From the NCBI RefSeq assembly GCF_027484705.1, contig NZ_JAIXSL010000012.1, forward strand, positions 142,012 to 206,011: a DNA stretch of 64,000 bases, written 5' to 3'. Shown here one piece after another: positions 43,381 through 52,750 of the stretch. Source of the stretch: Flavobacterium sp. (lineage in GTDB: Bacteria; Bacteroidota; Bacteroidia; Flavobacteriales; Flavobacteriaceae). A program made the position numbers and the translations under genes. Every line of letters starts with the position of its first letter. Positions within the stretch are counted from its first letter, which is position 1. Below the pieces are notes generated by a model. That model saw only the letters and a list, made by a program, of their open reading frames with translations. It was not told the origin of the DNA and did not search any database.

Positions 43381-44652
43381 ATGAACCTTTCCGAAAAAGA
43401 CCAATTATACCACTGGCATCCGTACACACAACACAAAACTACAGGATTGCTGCCGGCGATTGTCAAAGGCGAAGGCGCACTGCTTTGGGATGAAACCGGA
43501 AAAGAATACATCGACGCGATTGCCTCATGGTGGGTCAACCCGTTCGGGCATTCTAACCGTGTCATAGCTGATGCGATTTACGAACAACTGACCACGCTTG
43601 AGCATGTGCTTTTCGGCGGATTCACGAACAAACCCGCTGTATTACTTTCAGAACAGCTGATGCAAATCTTGCCATCTAACCAAAAGAAAATTTTCTTTTC
43701 CGATAACGGTTCCACCGCTGTGGAAGTTGCGCTCAAAGCCGCCTTGCAATATTTCTACAACAAAGGAGAAAAACGCACCAAGATTATCGCTTTCGAAGAT
43801 GCGTTTCACGGCGATACTTTCGGAGCCATGGCTTCGAGTGGCATTTCGTTTTTTACCGAAGCATTTCAAGGTTCGCTGATAGATGTGATTAGGATTCCTG
43901 TTCCAACTTCCGGAAATGAAACCCAAAGTAGAGAAGCTTTGCTTAACGCCATCCAAACCAATACTTGCGCAGCTTTCATTTTCGAACCGCTAGTTCAGGG
44001 CGCAGCTGGAATGGTCATGTACGCGCAGGAAATCCTCGACGAACTCATTTCGATTTGTAAAGACCATCAACTTTTCACGATTGCCGACGAAGTCATGACA
44101 GGTTTCGGAAAAACCGGAAAAACCTTCGCTTGCGATTATCTCACGCAGCAACCCGATATGATGTGTCTGTCGAAAGCCCTCACCGGCGGTACGATTCCGA
44201 TGGCAATCACGACTTTTACGCAGGAAATTTTTGATGGCTTTTACGACGACGATACGAACAAAGCGTTATTTCACGGGCATACTTTTACCGCAAATCCGAC
44301 CGGTTGTGCCGCGGCTTTAGCGAGTTTAACTTTGTTGCAGTCTGAGGCCATGCAAGTGAACATTCAGCGTGTTCACAAAAGTCATGTGGCTTTTCAGGAA
44401 AAAATAAAAACACATCCAAAAGTAAAGACCACAAGGGTTTTAGGCGTGATCTTCGCGCTCGAAATCAAGACCGAAAACAAGGAAAGTTATTACGGCACTT
44501 TGCGCAACAAGCTTTATGATTTCTTTATTGCGAATGGCGTGATCATGCGTCCGGTGGGCAAAATCATCTACATTTTACCGCCGTACATCATCGCCCAAAA
44601 TCAACTCGAAAAAGTCTATCAGGTTGTCGAAAATGCTTTGGAAATAGTGTAA
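43381..44652 (+). CDS. bioA: Adenosylmethionine-8-amino-7-oxononanoate aminotransferase
   Basis: Class III PLP aminotransferase that turns the BioF product into diaminopelargonate, using SAM (or lysine in BioK) as donor. Visible: WHPYTQHK at the N-terminus, typical of BioA, SWWVNPFGHSN, FSDNGSTAVEVALKAA, AFEDAFHGDTFGAM, the PLP Asp in IADEVMTGFGKTG and the PLP Lys in LSKALTGG (Lys265). 423 aa is normal. It is cotranscribed with bioD (2-bp gap). Repeat copy D starts 4 bp after its stop. Confidence 0.95.
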   Translation: MNLSEKDQLYHWHPYTQHKTTGLLPAIVKGEGALLWDETGKEYIDAIASWWVNPFGHSNRVIADAIYEQLTTLEHVLFGGFTNKPAVLLSEQLMQILPSNQKKIFFSDNGSTAVEVALKAALQYFYNKGEKRTKIIAFEDAFHGDTFGAMASSGISFFTEAFQGSLIDVIRIPVPTSGNETQSREALLNAIQTNTCAAFIFEPLVQGAAGMVMYAQEILDELISICKDHQLFTIADEVMTGFGKTGKTFACDYLTQQPDMMCLSKALTGGTIPMAITTFTQEIFDGFYDDDTNKALFHGHTFTANPTGCAAALASLTLLQSEAMQVNIQRVHKSHVAFQEKIKTHPKVKTTRVLGVIFALEIKTENKESYYGTLRNKLYDFFIANGVIMRPVGKIIYILPPYIIAQNQLEKVYQVVENALEIV

Positions 44653-44656
44653 TTTT

Positions 44657-44738
44657 GGAAGCTTAATCCCGCTATCCGCTCAATCTTTTGCGCCGAACAA
44701 CGGCACAAAAGGATAACCGCTACTATCGGGGCTAGGGT
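44657..44738 (+). repeat. Stem-loop repeat, copy D
   Basis: About 82 bp between bioA and the ketosynthase gene, in bioA orientation. The core hairpin is at 44683-44714 (CTTTTGCGCCG, AACA, CGGCACAAAAG; one mismatch) and the end is TATCGGGGCTAGGG. Confidence 0.8.
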
Positions 44739-44777
44739 TTTCCACTACAAACCACAACTTATTTAAACAAGATTATT

Positions 44778-45935
44778 TTGTTGCAACCCATTGCCATTAC
44801 CGCCATTAGTTCGCTGTCGCCTTTAGGGAACGACCCACAACAGATTTGGGAACAGTACAAAAACCCAAACCATTGTTTTGTGCAACAGTATTTTGGCACC
44901 CAAAAAGCTTTTGTCGCACCATTGGATTCCCATTCCAAAGCATTGATTGAAACCTTAAGAAAGTCAGACCTAAAATACAAATCACTCGACGATTCCGTTT
45001 TGTTTGCCATGGCCGCTTCAAGAAAAGCCCTCGCACAAGCCGGTTGGAAATCTGATGATCATTTTGGAATCAACATCGGTTCTTCGCGCGGAGCTACTTC
45101 ATTATTTGAAAAACACCACGCCGATTTTTTAAAAAACGGACGGGCATATACGCTGGCTTCTCCTACCACGACTTTAGGAAATATTTCTTCGTGGGTCGCT
45201 CATGATTTGCAATCCGACGGACCTGAAATCTCGCATTCGATTACTTGTTCGACCGCTTTGCATGCTTTACTTAATGGCGTTGCTTGGCTTAAATCAGGTA
45301 TGGCTGAGAAGTTTCTCGTCGGCGGAAGTGAAGCCCCAATAACCGATTTTACGGTATCGCAAATGCAGGCAATGAAGATTTATGCCAAGGAAAATCAAGA
45401 CTTTCCTTGTCAGGCGCTTAATCTTGAGAAAACCCAAAATACAATGATTCTCGGAGAAGGTGCCGCGGTTTGTTGTCTCGAAACCGGAAAAAAAGATAAC
45501 GCCTTAGCTTACATACAAGGCATCGGTTATGCCACTGAGCTGCTCGAACACAATACTTCGATTTCAGCTGAAGCCAATTGTTTTCAAAAATCGATGCGCA
45601 TGGCTTTAAAAGACACCGAATTTTCGGAAGTCGATGTGATTGTGATGCACGCGCCCGGAACGATCAAAGGCGATCTTTCAGAATACAAGGCCATACAGAA
45701 AATTTTCGGAAACGACCTGCCATTGCTCACCACCAACAAATGGAAAATCGGCCACACGCTGGGCGCTTCGGGCATGCTGAGCATAGAACTTGCGGTTTTA
45801 ATGATGCAGCATCAGGAATTCATTGGTGTTCCATTCATTGAAAACAAAACTTCAAAAAAAACAATTCGGAAAGTATTGATTAATGCTGTAGGTTTTGGCG
45901 GTAATGCGGTCAGTGTTTTAATTTCGAAAATTTAA
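44778..45935 (+). CDS. Beta-ketoacyl-ACP synthase family protein beside the biotin genes
   Basis: A 385-aa condensing enzyme of the thiolase fold. The catalytic set is intact: Cys near residue 157 in SITCSTALHA, His near 290 in VMHAPGTIKGD, and Lys/His in KWKIGHTLGASGM near 325. It is slightly shorter than FabB/FabF (~410) and diverged from them, so it is not the housekeeping enzyme. There is no ATG near the start; TTG at 44778 or 44781 is the only candidate. It follows bioA by 125 bp with a repeat in between. A role in making the pimeloyl chain for biotin is a reasonable inference, as no bioC, bioH or bioW is seen here. Confidence 0.85.
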   Translation: MLQPIAITAISSLSPLGNDPQQIWEQYKNPNHCFVQQYFGTQKAFVAPLDSHSKALIETLRKSDLKYKSLDDSVLFAMAASRKALAQAGWKSDDHFGINIGSSRGATSLFEKHHADFLKNGRAYTLASPTTTLGNISSWVAHDLQSDGPEISHSITCSTALHALLNGVAWLKSGMAEKFLVGGSEAPITDFTVSQMQAMKIYAKENQDFPCQALNLEKTQNTMILGEGAAVCCLETGKKDNALAYIQGIGYATELLEHNTSISAEANCFQKSMRMALKDTEFSEVDVIVMHAPGTIKGDLSEYKAIQKIFGNDLPLLTTNKWKIGHTLGASGMLSIELAVLMMQHQEFIGVPFIENKTSKKTIRKVLINAVGFGGNAVSVLISKI

Positions 45936-46147
45936 AAAAATCACTAGCGAGTGAATATGAGACATTATTAATAACTCTTATTCCTAGATCTTTTTCCAGC
46001 GGATATACTTTAATTTTTAAATAAGCAATCAAGGCAACTGTCGAAGGATGGTTTGTTGTTTTAATCTGGCGCATTTTTTTCGAAAATAAGAATCTTCCAG
46101 TAAAAAGTTATTTTTCAGCGGCTCCTACTAATTGGTTTTTGTTCCTA
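45936..46147. other. Non-coding AT-rich gap between ketosynthase and small ORF
   Basis: About 210 bp between the ketosynthase stop and the end of the small minus-strand ORF. I see no convincing gene, repeat or terminator here. A 54-codon minus-strand ORF (45910-46074) overlaps the ketosynthase end and is not supported. Confidence 0.4.
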
Positions 46148-46351
46148 TTAAATATTCGATTCCATAAATAATTCTTTTCCAAAAGCGACTTTTTCTTCAC
46201 GAACTACACTGTCATTAATAGCAGCAGAAGCAGTTTCAACACTATACAGTATTAATACAATTGTAATGATTATAAGATGCAATTGATCAAACAACGTTTT
46301 GAGGATTTTAGCGTGTTTTTCTTTGAGTTTAAAGGAATTAATGTTCTTCAT
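46148..46351 (-). CDS. Small secreted or membrane-bound protein, unknown
   Basis: A 67-aa ORF with a basic N-terminus, a hydrophobic helix at about residues 26-40 (LIIITIVLILYS) and an ETASAA sequence that resembles a signal-peptidase site, followed by a ~25-residue charged tail. No family is recognised. It is supported by a full consensus promoter upstream (46394-46424) and by standing alone in a 0.7-kb AT-rich gap. It could also be the remains of a longer gene. Confidence 0.5.
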   Translation of the reverse strand: MKNINSFKLKEKHAKILKTLFDQLHLIIITIVLILYSVETASAAINDSVVREEKVAFGKELFMESNI

Positions 46352-46393
46352 AGATTTGAGGTTTTGATGAATACATAAATTAATTAATCGACC

Positions 46394-46424
46394 AAATGTA
46401 AATAAAATCGATTAAATACACAAA
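46394..46424 (-). promoter_or_regulatory. Promoter of the small 67-aa ORF
   Basis: Minus strand: TTG (46424-46422), 20-nt spacer, TACATTTG (46401-46394), 43 nt before the ATG. Full consensus match. Confidence 0.6.
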
Positions 46425-46664
46425 AATAAATTTAATATATATTTTTTCTTACAAAAAATAATTTTTTAAAACATGCGTATAAATGAATTAAGAGTTTGAT
46501 TTTCAGTAAAATAAAATTTTTAAAAGAAGCTTTAAATCCGCATTAGCTGATATAAGAAAAGTTTTAAAAGATAATTGCCAATACAGTTTCGTCGGGTAAA
46601 TGCGAAGTTTTTGTATCGTAAGGAAGAAGTTTAAAGGGTAATAAAAATTAATGAAAGGTAGAGG
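46425..46664. other. Very AT-rich non-coding gap
   Basis: 240 bp of AT-rich DNA between the small ORF promoter and the recX stop. No gene, repeat or clear terminator was seen. Confidence 0.4.
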
Positions 46665-47135
46665 CTAGTCGTTTTCCAACTGTTTTACTTTTTCATAAAC
46701 CAGCTGGCTTTCAAAACCTTTGCGAAGCATAAAATCACAAAACTTTTTTCTTTTCTTAAGTTGGTTTTTTTCATTGATACTGAGCCAATGACGTTCACCC
46801 AAGGCATCAAAAGTAGCGAAATACTCATCGGATTTGATTTCTTTCAGGGCAATCGAAATGTTGGTTTGAGAGATATTTCTTACCTTTAATTCGTTGACAA
46901 TCCGAACATTCCCCCAATGCTTGATGCGGTGTTTTCCCCTTGCAAAACTACAGGCAAAACGTTCTTCATTAAGAAAATTATTTTGTATTAGATGTACTAC
47001 GATTTCATCAATGTTTCCCGAATCCATTGCCATATTTCGCATTTTTTGAATCACTTCCTGATGACAGCGTTCTTGGTAGGCACAAAAATGTTCCATTTTT
47101 TGGATAACTTCCTGATTCGTATGGTGTTTCGACAT
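46665..47135 (-). CDS. recX: Regulatory protein RecX
   Basis: A 156-aa helical protein that binds RecA filaments and limits recombinase activity. It is made of the three-helix repeats of the family: VVHLIQNNFLNEERFACSFARGKHRIKHWGNVRI is the diagnostic middle repeat (NEERFACSFARGKHRIKHWG), followed by LKVRNISQTNISIALKEI and a C-terminal KKFCDFMLRKGFESQLVYEKVKQL. The ATG at 47135 is preferred to one 15 bp upstream. Divergent from the large T9SS gene. Confidence 0.92.
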   Translation of the reverse strand: MSKHHTNQEVIQKMEHFCAYQERCHQEVIQKMRNMAMDSGNIDEIVVHLIQNNFLNEERFACSFARGKHRIKHWGNVRIVNELKVRNISQTNISIALKEIKSDEYFATFDALGERHWLSINEKNQLKKRKKFCDFMLRKGFESQLVYEKVKQLEND

Positions 47136-47212
47136 AAATAGAAAATGCAAAATAATAAAGTCCTGTTGATAATTTAGTAATGTGAAAATGACGGGGTTAA
47201 CAAAAAAACCAT

Positions 47213-47220
47213 TAATTTTG
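47213..47220 (+). promoter_or_regulatory. -7 box of the 1226-aa T9SS protein gene
   Basis: TAATTTTG fits TAnnTTTG, 82 nt before the ATG at 47303. No good TTG at -33. Confidence 0.4.
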
Positions 47221-47302
47221 TTTACCCAATCTACAAGTAAAACAAGCAGCCTACTTTTTTTGTGCCCTAAAGTTAACGTTTATATTATTTAATATTATAG
47301 CC

Positions 47303-50300
47303 ATGAAATTAAAAATTCTTTTATTGCTCTTATGGATCAGTTCGGTCTCATGGAGCCAAATAACAGAAGGTTTTGAATCAGGACTTCCAACCGCTTATAC
47401 GGGTACCACATCATATTCTTTGGGTTCCGGGACATGGACAGGCCAAGCCAATGGGGTTATCAGAGGAACTACAGGGGTAAAATCGGGACTGTATAGTCTT
47501 CAGTTAAGAAGTCAAACGGGTGCTATGGTTTTGATGCCGAATGTTACTACGGGTGTTGGAACGGTTACATTCTGGGGTTCGGCGAGCGCAGCAGGCTCTG
47601 TTCAAGTTAACTATTCTACCGATGGAGGACTAACGTGGGCCGCAGCAAGTGGTTCGCCATTTGCACTGACAACAGGTGCTCCGGTTCAGAAAACGGCCAC
47701 TATTAATGATTCAAGCCCCAATATCATAGTGCAGTTTTACAGAACCGCTGCGACAGTCTATATTGATGATGTAGCAACTACGATTTATACAAATTCAGAA
47801 ATGAATGTGCAGGGCAATGCCACGAGCATCGCTGATGGAGACTCAACACCATCAACAGTTGACAACACCGATTTTGACTTAGTATCTGTGGGCAATTCCA
47901 TCAACAAAGCTTTTGTGATTCAAAATACGGGAACAGGAGCATTGAACTTAACAGGTTCAAGTCCGTATGTAACCATAGCAGGAGCAAATGCCGCAGATTT
48001 TTCTGTTTCTGTAATTCCGGTTACTCCTGTGGCGGCCACTTCAGGCTCGAGCACTTTTGAGATTACGTTTACACCATCAGCTGGTGGTTTAAGAACGGCT
48101 ACGCTGTCTATAGCCAACAATGATTCTAATGAAAACCCATATAATTTTAGCATTCAAGGAACCGGAACGACTTGTACTTCGGCCGTAATTGCTTCTGTTT
48201 ATCCTGCTTCAGGTCCTGAAGGAACTATCGTTACTATTACCGCAAGTTCTGGAAATTTAACGTCGGCCACAGCTAAAATTGGAGGCGTTTCAGCTACAGT
48301 TTTATCAAGTTCTCCAACGAAATTGGTTATTGTTGTGCCAGCCGGAGCTTCTTCGGGAGGAATCGTAATTACCGATTTGCAGCCTTGTGCTGTAACAGCC
48401 GCCTTTACAGTTATTATTAAAGACTTAACTTCTTGTGAGGGAACTTCAGGCGTTTACACCGATTTGATTGTATCCGAAATATACGATGCACAAGCAGGAT
48501 CAGGTGGTGTCATCGAATTGTATAATGGCACTGCGAGTCCAATTGATTTGGGAGCTGGTTTATATAAATTGAGAAGATACGCGAATTTTACAGACACGGG
48601 AGCTCCTGCAGTTGAAGTTTCTTTAACAGGAACTATTGCTGTGGGACAAGTCATTTTGGTTAGGGCGGACGGAACTATCACCTGCGCTGCACAAGTAGGA
48701 ACACCTTATGCCACATTAGGTTCTGGGTTTAATGCTGATGACAGAATTGATTTGACGAAAGGAGCAGGAAATACAGTAATTGATCGTGTTAAGACTCGAA
48801 ATAATGTCGGTTTTTCTATGATTCGGGTATCACTCACCGGTCCGTCTGCTACTTTTGTTGATACCGATTGGAATTCAAATGATACGGAAAGCTGTGCAAA
48901 TTTAGGAGTCTTTGATTCGACCCCGCCAACTCCACCGACCATTTCCGTTCAACCCGCTGTTTCTTTGAGCTGTACGAGTGCTACAGCTTCAATGTCAGTT
49001 TCAGCTGCGCAGGGGTATTTAGGAGGGAATCTGTTGGCATATCAATGGTATGGCGTGGCGCCTAATACTTCGGTCTGGACTTCCTTAACGGATGCAGGTG
49101 TTTATTCAGGAACAGCAACAAGCATTCTTAATATTTCATCAATCACAGGTTTAGACGGATATCAGTTTTATTGTCAGGTACGGGAAAACTCCGGCACCTG
49201 TTATTTTGCCACCATAGCGGTACAGATTTCCAATGGAAGTTTAACGTGGAATGGCACCGATTGGCGAGATGTTAATAATATCATCGGCACACCTTCATTA
49301 ACCAAGCCAGCCATTATTGCAGCCAATTATAATACAGCTTCAAACGGTAGTTTCAACGCTTGCAGTTTGCTGGTCAAAGCAACCTATAATACGACCATTT
49401 CGGCGAATACTTATATCAATATTCAAAACGGACTGACGGTTCTTGGGACTTTAGATATCAAGGATAAGGGCGCTTTATGCCAAGTGAGCGATGCCGGAGT
49501 GAACACAGGAAACATCACGATGGACAGAAGCACGAGCAGTCCCATAGTCAAACTTGATTATGTGTATTGGTCTTCTCCAATAAAAAACTTTAATGTAAGC
49601 AACATTTCGCCAAACACACAATCGGGATATATGTTTAAATGGGATCCAATAATAGGTAACCCGAACGGCGGACAAGGCTACTGGGTTTCTGCTGTGGGTG
49701 ATGCTATGATTGCCGGAAAAGGTTATATTGTTCGAGGTCCGAATACGTTCTTTGCGCCGCAGATTTTCTCGATGCAATTTGCCAACAACACTTCAGATTA
49801 TGGGAAACCCAATAATGGAATTATAACACCAACCATTAGCAGGGGCGACATGACAGCTGCCACTCTTGGATCGTATACAAGCGCTAACGGAGTACCTTTT
49901 AGTGTGATTGATGACAACTGGAATCTGGTGGGAAATCCATATCCTTCTGCCATTAGCGTCACCGAGTTTTTAAAATACAATGCTGTAGATTTCCCAATTA
50001 TAGATGGTTTCGTAAAAATATGGACACATGGTTCACCGCCGGTATTGCCAAACAATCCTTTTTATGCAACATATCAGTATAATTACAATAATGACGATTA
50101 TATCGTTCACAACGGAACGGCAACTCTTAGCGGTCCTTTAGGATTTAATGGTTATATAGCCGCCGGACAAGGATTCTTGGTTTCAATGAATGAAGGCAAC
50201 CGACTTGACAGCACACTTACTTTCAATAACAAAATGCGCGTGAAAGGTACTAACGACAATGCCCAGTTTTTCAGACAAAGCAATGTTGCCACAGGAGTTG

Positions 50301-50983
50301 ACCCGGAGCGCTCCAGAATCTGGATTGATTTGGTGAATGCGACAGGTCATTCCACAAGAACGGTAGTTGGATATGTTCCTGATGCTACAGTCGAAAAAGA
50401 CGTGCTATATGATGCTTTCATCCGATTGGATGGCAGTCAGAGTATTTATTCCTTTATCGGAGATCAGATCATGTGTATACAAGGAAGGCCAATACCTTTC
50501 AACAGCAATGATAGTGTTCCTTTGGGTGTTTTACTCCCTGTTGCAGGGCAGTATACGATTGCAATTGGAGCCGTAGACGGTTTGTTTGAAGGCGAGCAAT
50601 CGATATATTTAGAAGATAGGTTGCTCAATATCGTTCATAATTTAAAGCAAGCTCCTTATGTTTTTAACAGCTTGGCGACAGGCAAAATAGACGATCGTTT
50701 TGTCTTGTTGTACAAAAATCAATTGCTGGCGAATGATGATTTTCAGAATATCAATAGCACTGTGGTGGTTGGCGCAAGTAATAGCGAGATTACCATAAAA
50801 TCTACTCAGGAAAATATAGCAGATGTCACAATCTATGATGTTTTGGGAAGAGAACTTTACCAAAGTAAAAAAGTAAACTATACGTTTTTATCAATCAGTA
50901 GTCTAATACAAAATCAACAGGCTTTGTTGGTGAGGGTCAAATTAAAAAACGGACAAATGATTACAAGGAAAATAATTTATTAA
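47303..50983 (+). CDS. Large T9SS-secreted multidomain surface protein
   Basis: A 1226-aa exported protein: signal peptide (1-18, ending SWSQ), then an N-terminal jelly-roll-like region with [16 protein letters not shown], a choice-of-anchor D (ASH-like) domain near residues 170-290 ([19 protein letters not shown]), an IPT/TIG domain near 295-375 ([15 protein letters not shown]), a lamin-tail-like domain near 385-540 ([20 protein letters not shown]) and an Ig-like segment near 550-645. A long Bacteroidota-type beta region ([17 protein letters not shown]) and a C-terminal T9SS-type sorting domain ([13 protein letters not shown], ending ITRKIIY) complete it. No enzyme motif is visible; it is likely an adhesin or structural surface protein. 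Confidence 0.85.
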   Translation: MKLKILLLLLWISSVSWSQITEGFESGLPTAYTGTTSYSLGSGTWTGQANGVIRGTTGVKSGLYSLQLRSQTGAMVLMPNVTTGVGTVTFWGSASAAGSVQVNYSTDGGLTWAAASGSPFALTTGAPVQKTATINDSSPNIIVQFYRTAATVYIDDVATTIYTNSEMNVQGNATSIADGDSTPSTVDNTDFDLVSVGNSINKAFVIQNTGTGALNLTGSSPYVTIAGANAADFSVSVIPVTPVAATSGSSTFEITFTPSAGGLRTATLSIANNDSNENPYNFSIQGTGTTCTSAVIASVYPASGPEGTIVTITASSGNLTSATAKIGGVSATVLSSSPTKLVIVVPAGASSGGIVITDLQPCAVTAAFTVIIKDLTSCEGTSGVYTDLIVSEIYDAQAGSGGVIELYNGTASPIDLGAGLYKLRRYANFTDTGAPAVEVSLTGTIAVGQVILVRADGTITCAAQVGTPYATLGSGFNADDRIDLTKGAGNTVIDRVKTRNNVGFSMIRVSLTGPSATFVDTDWNSNDTESCANLGVFDSTPPTPPTISVQPAVSLSCTSATASMSVSAAQGYLGGNLLAYQWYGVAPNTSVWTSLTDAGVYSGTATSILNISSITGLDGYQFYCQVRENSGTCYFATIAVQISNGSLTWNGTDWRDVNNIIGTPSLTKPAIIAANYNTASNGSFNACSLLVKATYNTTISANTYINIQNGLTVLGTLDIKDKGALCQVSDAGVNTGNITMDRSTSSPIVKLDYVYWSSPIKNFNVSNISPNTQSGYMFKWDPIIGNPNGGQGYWVSAVGDAMIAGKGYIVRGPNTFFAPQIFSMQFANNTSDYGKPNNGIITPTISRGDMTAATLGSYTSANGVPFSVIDDNWNLVGNPYPSAISVTEFLKYNAVDFPIIDGFVKIWTHGSPPVLPNNPFYATYQYNYNNDDYIVHNGTATLSGPLGFNGYIAAGQGFLVSMNEGNRLDSTLTFNNKMRVKGTNDNAQFFRQSNVATGVDPERSRIWIDLVNATGHSTRTVVGYVPDATVEKDVLYDAFIRLDGSQSIYSFIGDQIMCIQGRPIPFNSNDSVPLGVLLPVAGQYTIAIGAVDGLFEGEQSIYLEDRLLNIVHNLKQAPYVFNSLATGKIDDRFVLLYKNQLLANDDFQNINSTVVVGASNSEITIKSTQENIADVTIYDVLGRELYQSKKVNYTFLSISSLIQNQQALLVRVKLKNGQMITRKIIY

Positions 50984-50996
50984 TATAACATAGATC

Positions 50997-51029
50997 AAAA
51001 AAAGTCCCGTTTTTAACGGGACTTTTTTT
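50997..51029. terminator. Bidirectional terminator between the T9SS protein gene and bioB
   Basis: A perfect stem of about 14 bp around GTCCCGTT/AACGGGAC (50998-51011 with 51015-51028) is flanked by A-runs and T-runs and serves both convergent genes. Confidence 0.9.
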
Positions 51030-51043
51030 ATTGATATTTATGG

Positions 51044-52138
51044 TTAGGCTTTTCCTTTAACCGATGCTTCGAGATTTCTTTCAATGACATGCCCCGGTCT
51101 AGACCATTTCGGTTTTTCGCCTAAAGGGGCAAATTGCGAATCGGCTGCTTCAACGGTTGTCGGCTGCATAATTTTGATGAATGGTTTCTGTGGTTGCAAT
51201 CCTAACATTTCGAACATTTTCATATCTTCATTGACATCCGGATTTGGTGTGGTCAATAATTTATCGCCTGCAAAAATCGAATTCGCTCCGGCAAAGAAAC
51301 ATAAGGCTTGTCCTTCGCGGCTCATGTTCATTCTTCCTGCAGAAAGGCGCACTTGAGTTTCCGGCATGATGATTCGTGTTGTAGCAACCATTCGGATCAT
51401 TTCCCAAATTTCCACCGGTTTTTGTTCTTCCAGAGGCGTTCCTTCAACAGCCACCAAAGCATTAATCGGAACCGATTCTGGTTGCGGATTTAACGTAGCA
51501 AGCGCTACTAACATTCCTGCTCGGTCTTCAACAGATTCACCCATGCCAATAATACCGCCGCTGCAAACCGTTACGTTGGTTTTACGGACATTTTCAATAG
51601 TTTGGATACGGTCTTCGAAACCGCGTGTGGAAATGACTTCTTTATAATATTCTTCTGAAGTGTCTAAATTGTGGTTGTAAGCATACAAACCTGCTTCTGC
51701 CAAACGTTGCGCCTGATTTTCAGTAATCATCCCCAAAGTGCAGCACACTTCCATGTCAAGTTTATTGATCGTTCTGACCATTTCTAAAACTTGGTCAAAT
51801 TCAGGTCCGTCTTTGACGTTTCTCCAAGCGGCACCCATACAAACGCGTGATGATCCGCTAGATTTTGCTCTTAAAGCTTGCGCCTTTACTTGTTGTACTG
51901 ACATCAAATCATTGCCTTCAATATCGGTATGATAACGCGCAGCTTGCGGACAATATCCACAATCTTCAGGGCAACCGCCGGTTTTTATAGAAAGTAAGGT
52001 GGAAACCTGAACCACATTTGGGTCGTGGTTTTCGCGGTGGATGGTGGCTGCTTCAAAAAGCAAATCCATCATCGGTTTGTTGTATATGGCTATAATTTCT
52101 TCTTTGGTCCAATTGTGTTTCATAAGGCTATCGATCAT
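51044..52138 (-). CDS. bioB: Biotin synthase
   Basis: Radical SAM enzyme that inserts sulfur into dethiobiotin. The [4Fe-4S] motif CPEDCGYC is present, as are SSGSSRVCMGAAWRN, CTLGMITENQAQRLAEAGLYAYNHNLDTS and the C-terminal SAGRMNMSREGQALCFFAGANSIFAGDKLLTT with the Arg/Cys ligand region of the [2Fe-2S] cluster. The -7 box covers the longest possible start (52153), so initiation is at the ATG at 52138 or, equally possible, 52123. It has its own strong promoter and is not linked to bioF or bioDA. Confidence 0.95.
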   Translation of the reverse strand: MIDSLMKHNWTKEEIIAIYNKPMMDLLFEAATIHRENHDPNVVQVSTLLSIKTGGCPEDCGYCPQAARYHTDIEGNDLMSVQQVKAQALRAKSSGSSRVCMGAAWRNVKDGPEFDQVLEMVRTINKLDMEVCCTLGMITENQAQRLAEAGLYAYNHNLDTSEEYYKEVISTRGFEDRIQTIENVRKTNVTVCSGGIIGMGESVEDRAGMLVALATLNPQPESVPINALVAVEGTPLEEQKPVEIWEMIRMVATTRIIMPETQVRLSAGRMNMSREGQALCFFAGANSIFAGDKLLTTPNPDVNEDMKMFEMLGLQPQKPFIKIMQPTTVEAADSQFAPLGEKPKWSRPGHVIERNLEASVKGKA

Positions 52139-52150
52139 TTTATGATGCCT

Positions 52151-52181
52151 CAAAAGTAGTCAAATAGTTCTAAAATACCAA
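52151..52181 (-). promoter_or_regulatory. bioB promoter
   Basis: Minus strand: TTG (52181-52179), 20-nt spacer, TACTTTTG (52158-52151), 12 nt before the ATG at 52138. Full consensus match. No clear BirA-type operator was recognised. Confidence 0.7.
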
Positions 52182-52211
52182 TCTGGATGGTTTAAATTAA
52201 AGACCGATAAT

Positions 52212-52649
52212 TTAATCGATGGCGTATTTATTATTGTGATAGAACATCAGAATCAGTGTTACAATAATACACGAACCAAGGCCTTCAAAAAGCAGATAGA
52301 CACAATAAGTGCTCAAAGGCGGATTGTCTCCGAAGAAAAAGGTTTTCGACAACGTCTCCACAAAAGCATCGCCGCCGCGCATATGGCTGTAAATCCACAA
52401 ACCGGCAATACTGAGCACAACCCCGATAAAAGCTGTCGAAAATGCTGAGATTGCATCGGGTAGAAATTCTCTTTTTCCTTCAGTCAGATTGGAAACGATA
52501 GTTTTATTCACGCCATAGATAATGAAAAGAATATTGAAAAGCCTTAAGAAGGTAATGTCGGACAATCCGAGGGAATTCATGATTAAAAAATAAACCCCAA
52601 TCCCAAGAAATATAACTAATCCGTTGATGAATTCTTTTGGAAGCTTCAT
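52212..52649 (-). CDS. Four-helix membrane protein, unknown
   Basis: A 145-aa protein with four predicted membrane helices (about 8-26, 30-48, 68-88, 117-138) and no other recognisable motif. The first two helices flank NSLGLSDITFLRLFNILFIIYGVNK. It does not match a named family by eye. A -7 box (TAAATTTG, 52704-52711 on the minus strand) lies 54 nt upstream. It stands between bioB and ribF on the same strand but has its own promoter. Confidence 0.7.
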   Translation of the reverse strand: MKLPKEFINGLVIFLGIGVYFLIMNSLGLSDITFLRLFNILFIIYGVNKTIVSNLTEGKREFLPDAISAFSTAFIGVVLSIAGLWIYSHMRGGDAFVETLSKTFFFGDNPPLSTYCVYLLFEGLGSCIIVTLILMFYHNNKYAID

Positions 52650-52703
52650 GATCTTTAGTTTTAAAGTTTAATATTAAATTGAAAATCAAATCATTATGAG
52701 TCT

Positions 52704-52711
52704 CAAATTTA
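52704..52711 (-). promoter_or_regulatory. -7 box of the four-helix membrane protein gene
   Basis: TAAATTTG on the minus strand, a match to TAnnTTTG, without a well-placed TTG. Confidence 0.4.
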
Positions 52712-52750
52712 CAAAAAAACAACTTTGATACGATAAAGAATCCGTAAACG

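Noticed and set aside
45910..46074. 54-codon minus-strand ORF at the 3' end of the ketosynthase gene
   Set aside because: It overlaps the coding region antisense and has no promoter or family likeness.
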